From: Desulfobulbaceae bacterium | GTDB lineage: Bacteria; Desulfobacterota; Desulfobulbia; Desulfobulbales; Desulfobulbaceae | NCBI GenBank assembly: GCA_011322715.1 | Contig: DRLX01000224.1 | Coordinates: 1-8,786 of the forward strand | Direction of reading: 5' to 3' | Length of the DNA stretch: 8,786 nt | Shown here: piece after piece, positions 6,977 through 8,786 of the stretch | How positions within the stretch are numbered: position 1 is the stretch's first letter | Layout of the letters: the number at the start of each line of letters is the position of its first letter | Translations under genes and position numbers: made by a program | The notes under the pieces: model-generated | What the model saw: only the letters and a program-made list of their open reading frames with translations | Told to the model about the DNA's origin: nothing | Database searches by the model: none

Positions 6977-7468
6977 TCGCTCATTTTTCCGGTAAAGTTC
7001 CGCCAACACCCGTCTGCCGAAGGTCCAGACATTTTCATCATAGCGGGCAAATTTCTCAAGGCGGCCAAGCAGGGACGCGCAACCATTGCCGTCGATTTCT
7101 CCCCGGGCATACAGGGCAAAAACGATCATCAGGGTGTTGTAGTACTCCAGACCGCACCTGTCGGCATACCGCAGGACCTGTTTATCTTCGGAAAACACCA
7201 CCGCATTGCACCGGACCGCCTGCTGTACCAGCAACCGGTCGGTTGCACCTTCTCCAGCCGGGTAAATTGTCACACCCTTGGGTGTACAGCCGAATTCCCT
7301 GATCACCTCGGCAATGGTTGCCACGGAAAAAACAGACACAACCCGCTCCAGCAGAACCAGTTTCTCGAGATAGATAAGAGTCGAGGTGTCGATCAAACAA
7401 AGCGGCATCCCTGCCTGTCCCGAAAACAAGGGCCGGGAAAAGAGGTCCCTGGCAGATGCTCTGTTCAC
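6956..7468 (-). CDS. PIN-domain protein (DUF3368/VapC-like putative RNase)
   Basis: A 170-residue PIN-fold protein, presumably a metal-dependent ribonuclease. The domain starts at residue 21 (MPLCLIDTSTLIYLEK) with metal ligand Asp27. Glu54 or Glu58 (ATIAEVIRE) and Asp95 (SEDKQVLRYA) are the other likely acidic ligands. The segment CGLEYYNTLMIVFALYARGEID (104-125) fits the C-terminal part of DUF3368-type PIN proteins. The GTG at 7468 overlaps the xdhC stop (GTGA), which favours coupled translation. An ATG at 7408, preceded by AGGCAGGG, would give a 150-residue protein starting exactly at the PIN domain and is an equally good choice. No antitoxin-like gene lies beside it, so a classic toxin-antitoxin role is not supported. 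The last 21 bp overlap the end of ald on the other strand. Confidence 0.8.
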   Translation of the reverse strand: MNRASARDLFSRPLFSGQAGMPLCLIDTSTLIYLEKLVLLERVVSVFSVATIAEVIREFGCTPKGVTIYPAGEGATDRLLVQQAVRCNAVVFSEDKQVLRYADRCGLEYYNTLMIVFALYARGEIDGNGCASLLGRLEKFARYDENVWTFGRRVLAELYRKNERLSPDTG

Positions 7469-8211
7469 CGGGCGTTTCGATATTCAATCAGCTGGGCCAT
7501 AATACTGACAGCGATCTCAACCGGGGTATGGGCGCCGATGGGCAGGCCGACCGGTGTTGTTATCCGGGCCAGTTGTTCATCCGGGAATCCATCTTTCCGC
7601 AGGGCAGAGAAAAATGCTTCTTTCTTTTTCCTGCTCCCCAGCAAACCGATAAATCCGGCTTCCGTGGCAAGGGCTGCCCGCAGGACCTTAAGATCAACCC
7701 CGTGACTGCGACCGGCAATGACCACCATATCTCTGTCGCCGACCTCAAGATCGGCAAAGGGATCATCATAGGTATCCAGCAGCAGGAACCGGTCTCCTGG
7801 TGCATGCACATCCTTTCTGTCATCAACAACAGTTACCGGCAGCCTGCAATCCATGGCCAGACGCGCCAGGGCGCTGCCCACATGCCCGCAGCCGATGATA
7901 AACAACCTGTTGCCGGTACAGAGAGGTTCAAGAAATACGGTGGCCCGGCCGCCACAGGCAAGCCCATCCGCGCCGTTTTCCGCATGGGTGACCAGACGTG
8001 CCCTGCCCGAGGCCGATACCTCGGCGGCAAGACGCAGCATTTCCTGCTCCAGTTTTCCACCGCCGATGGTCCCGGCAGCGACCCGGTCTCCGGCTACCAA
8101 CATTTTCGTACCCGCTGTCCGTGGGGCCGAACCTTCCACTTCAACCAGGGTGACAAGCACACAGGAGCCACCGCTGTCGATCAACTCAGTTATTTTCCGA
8201 TATATTTCCAT
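7465..8211 (-). CDS. XdhC/CoxI family molybdoenzyme maturation protein
   Basis: A 248-residue protein of the XdhC/CoxI family. Members help insert sulfurated molybdenum cofactor into xanthine dehydrogenase- or CO dehydrogenase-like hydroxylases. The N-terminal XdhC_CoxI domain shows VEVEGSAPRTAGTKM (23-37), GTIGGGKLEQ (47-56) and ACGGRATVFLEPL (85-97) with the family cysteine Cys86. The C-terminal Rossmann domain begins with GCGHVG (107-112) and Asp130/Asp131 after the second strand, and ends with LLGSRKKK (190-197) and the signature TPVGLPIGAHTPVEIAVSI (219-237). No large molybdenum-hydroxylase subunit, iron-sulfur subunit or MobA-like nucleotidyltransferase is in view, so its client enzyme is encoded elsewhere or further out. 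Only a weak ribosome site (CGGAA) precedes the ATG. The downstream PIN gene overlaps by 4 bp. Whether it matures a xanthine-type enzyme or another hydroxylase is open. Confidence 0.92.
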   Translation of the reverse strand: MEIYRKITELIDSGGSCVLVTLVEVEGSAPRTAGTKMLVAGDRVAAGTIGGGKLEQEMLRLAAEVSASGRARLVTHAENGADGLACGGRATVFLEPLCTGNRLFIIGCGHVGSALARLAMDCRLPVTVVDDRKDVHAPGDRFLLLDTYDDPFADLEVGDRDMVVIAGRSHGVDLKVLRAALATEAGFIGLLGSRKKKEAFFSALRKDGFPDEQLARITTPVGLPIGAHTPVEIAVSIMAQLIEYRNAR

Positions 8212-8404
8212 AAACCATTTCCGTTACAATGGCCCACATCCGCTGCAAACGATAAGGGGGCGGTGAAATATCCCCTGGTAACCGCTCAGGCTCAACAGGC
8301 GTCTCACCATCAATCCATGTCAACTTCCAGCAAAAACACGACCATAAAAAATTTGCCTCTTGCCACAAGCTATGCCATAATTCCCGGACAAAGGCAAATT
8401 TCAT
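8186..8404 (-). CDS. Possible small Trp-rich protein upstream of xdhC
   Basis: A 72-residue open frame covers most of the xdhC upstream region and runs 26 bp into xdhC. It is unusually rich in tryptophan (six, at residues 10, 14, 21, 26, 30 and 57), with an amphipathic aromatic N-terminal half and a proline-rich middle (VEPERLPGDISPPPYR). Against it: the ATG has only TAGGGG directly adjacent, with no proper spacing. Its codons (many TTG, TTA, GTT, CCT) differ from the GC-ending codons of its neighbours. Its start would be 13 bp from the divergent Cache gene start, leaving no room for promoters. I recognise no family. It may be plain intergenic sequence. Confidence 0.25.
   Translation of the reverse strand: MKFAFVRELWHSLWQEANFLWSCFCWKLTWIDGETPVEPERLPGDISPPPYRLQRMWAIVTEMVYGNISENN
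8349..8401. repeat. Perfect 10-bp inverted repeat upstream of the Cache sensor gene
   Basis: AAATTTGCCT at 8349-8358 and AGGCAAATTT at 8392-8401 are exact reverse complements with 33 bases between them. The left arm covers the -35 and the right arm lies just after the expected transcription start of the candidate promoter in front of the Cache gene. This fits a pair of operator half-sites or a bipartite binding site. A hairpin is possible but the loop is long and there is no T-run, so it is not a terminator. Confidence 0.6.
8353..8381 (+). promoter_or_regulatory. Candidate sigma-70 promoter for the Cache sensor gene
   Basis: TTGCCT (8353-8358, 4 of 6 to consensus) and CATAAT (8376-8381, 5 of 6) are 17 bases apart. 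Transcription would begin near 8388 and give a leader of about 30 bases without a recognisable Shine-Dalgarno sequence. Confidence 0.4.
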
Positions 8405-8417
8405 CCCCTATACAACC

Positions 8418-8786
8418 ATGCAAACAAAGATTTCCCGTTACTTTCTTCAACTGCTCACCGTCACTGTGCTGCTGGCCGTCACCCTGATCGGTTCACTGTG
8501 GTTTTGGGACACATACAAAGTTTACCTTCGAGACATCAAAGAAATTCGCACCTCATCCCTTACGCAACAACGCCGGGAGATCAAGGAACAGGTGGAATTT
8601 GCCCTGAAATATATCTCCTATATGCAGCATAAGACAACAAAGAATGCCCCCGCTTCCGACCAGGAAAGAATCAAGTCCGAAATTCTCGACTGGCTCCAAC
8701 ACTATCGATGGGACAAAAATAATTGTAATTATATCTTTGTCGGTAATTATGATGGAGTCATGCTGGCGGGGCCGCCCGAAGTGATC
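8418..8786 (+). CDS. Membrane sensor with Cache-type domain, 3' end missing
   Basis: The first 123 codons of a signalling protein cut by the window end. A short basic N-terminus (MQTKISRY) leads into one membrane helix (about 9-30). A long charged helix follows (about 38-75: DIKEIRTSSLTQQRREIKEQVEFALKYISYMQ, given here as a span only by its residues 39-70), then YIFVGNYDGVMLAGPP (105-120). This order, long helix and then YIFV..DG..L..P, is typical of single Cache domains that sense small molecules outside the membrane. The output module (kinase, diguanylate cyclase or chemoreceptor) lies beyond the window. The ATG has no clear ribosome site; I chose it because the membrane helix follows at the usual distance and no other in-frame start is better. 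Confidence 0.8.
   Translation, partial: MQTKISRYFLQLLTVTVLLAVTLIGSLWFWDTYKVYLRDIKEIRTSSLTQQRREIKEQVEFALKYISYMQHKTTKNAPASDQERIKSEILDWLQHYRWDKNNCNYIFVGNYDGVMLAGPPEVI

Noticed and set aside
6956..7468. VapBC-type toxin-antitoxin system
   Set aside because: Only a PIN protein is present; the adjacent gene is xdhC and no small DNA-binding antitoxin frame is found beside it.
8318..8323. Perfect TTGACA on the minus strand upstream of xdhC
   Set aside because: No -10-like hexamer lies 15-19 bases downstream, so I do not call a promoter.
8212..8417. Molybdenum cofactor riboswitch in the xdhC leader
   Set aside because: I looked for a structured leader because of the XdhC link but could find no matching helices beyond the one long-loop inverted repeat. 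A covariance-model scan (Rfam Moco family) would settle it.
7456..8487. 343-codon plus-strand frame across xdhC and into the Cache gene
   Set aside because: It is antisense to xdhC and out of frame with the Cache gene; the Q/P/H-rich product is a typical shadow translation.

Overview
The window looks like a chromosomal segment of a Gram-negative bacterium. It has moderately high GC by eye, short intergenic gaps and genes that mostly overlap by a few bases. The mix of a PAS-type sensor kinase, REC-HDOD and REC-HD regulators, a Cache sensor and an XdhC/CoxI protein suggests a Desulfobacterota (deltaproteobacterial, Desulfobulbales-like) host. That is a family-level impression only; there is no rRNA or other marker in the window. 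I see no tRNA or rRNA gene, CRISPR array, insertion sequence or phage gene.

Region A (1-4692, plus strand) is a five-gene, tightly overlapping run: the 3' part of a membrane-anchored PAS histidine kinase, a REC-HDOD regulator (4-bp overlap), a REC regulator with an HD-GYP-like output domain that lacks the catalytic residues (11-bp overlap), a compact RNase D-like DEDDy 3'-5' exonuclease (4-bp overlap), and a CMD/AhpD-like small protein without the redox cysteines (38-bp overlap). The first three genes form a plausible phosphorelay with two receivers and no DNA-binding output. Why a nuclease and a CMD protein are co-translated with it is unknown.

Region B (4693-6976): after about 80 bp without a gene, srkA (YihE-type Ser/Thr stress kinase, minus strand) and ald (alanine dehydrogenase, plus strand) diverge from a 73-bp shared promoter region.

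Region C (6956-8211, minus strand): an XdhC/CoxI-family protein is followed, with a 4-bp GTGA overlap, by a PIN-domain protein whose 3' end runs 21 bp into the end of ald. No molybdenum hydroxylase and no antitoxin gene is visible beside them.

Region D (8212-8786): a 206-bp divergent spacer holds a perfect 10-bp inverted repeat placed around a candidate promoter, and possibly a Trp-rich small ORF on the minus strand. It is followed by the 5' part of a membrane protein with an extracytoplasmic Cache-type sensor domain, cut by the window end.

No clearly new defence or mobile system is present. The most unusual items are the two-receiver operon fused by overlaps to an exonuclease and a cysteine-less CMD protein, the xdhC-PIN pair, and the symmetric element in front of the Cache sensor gene.
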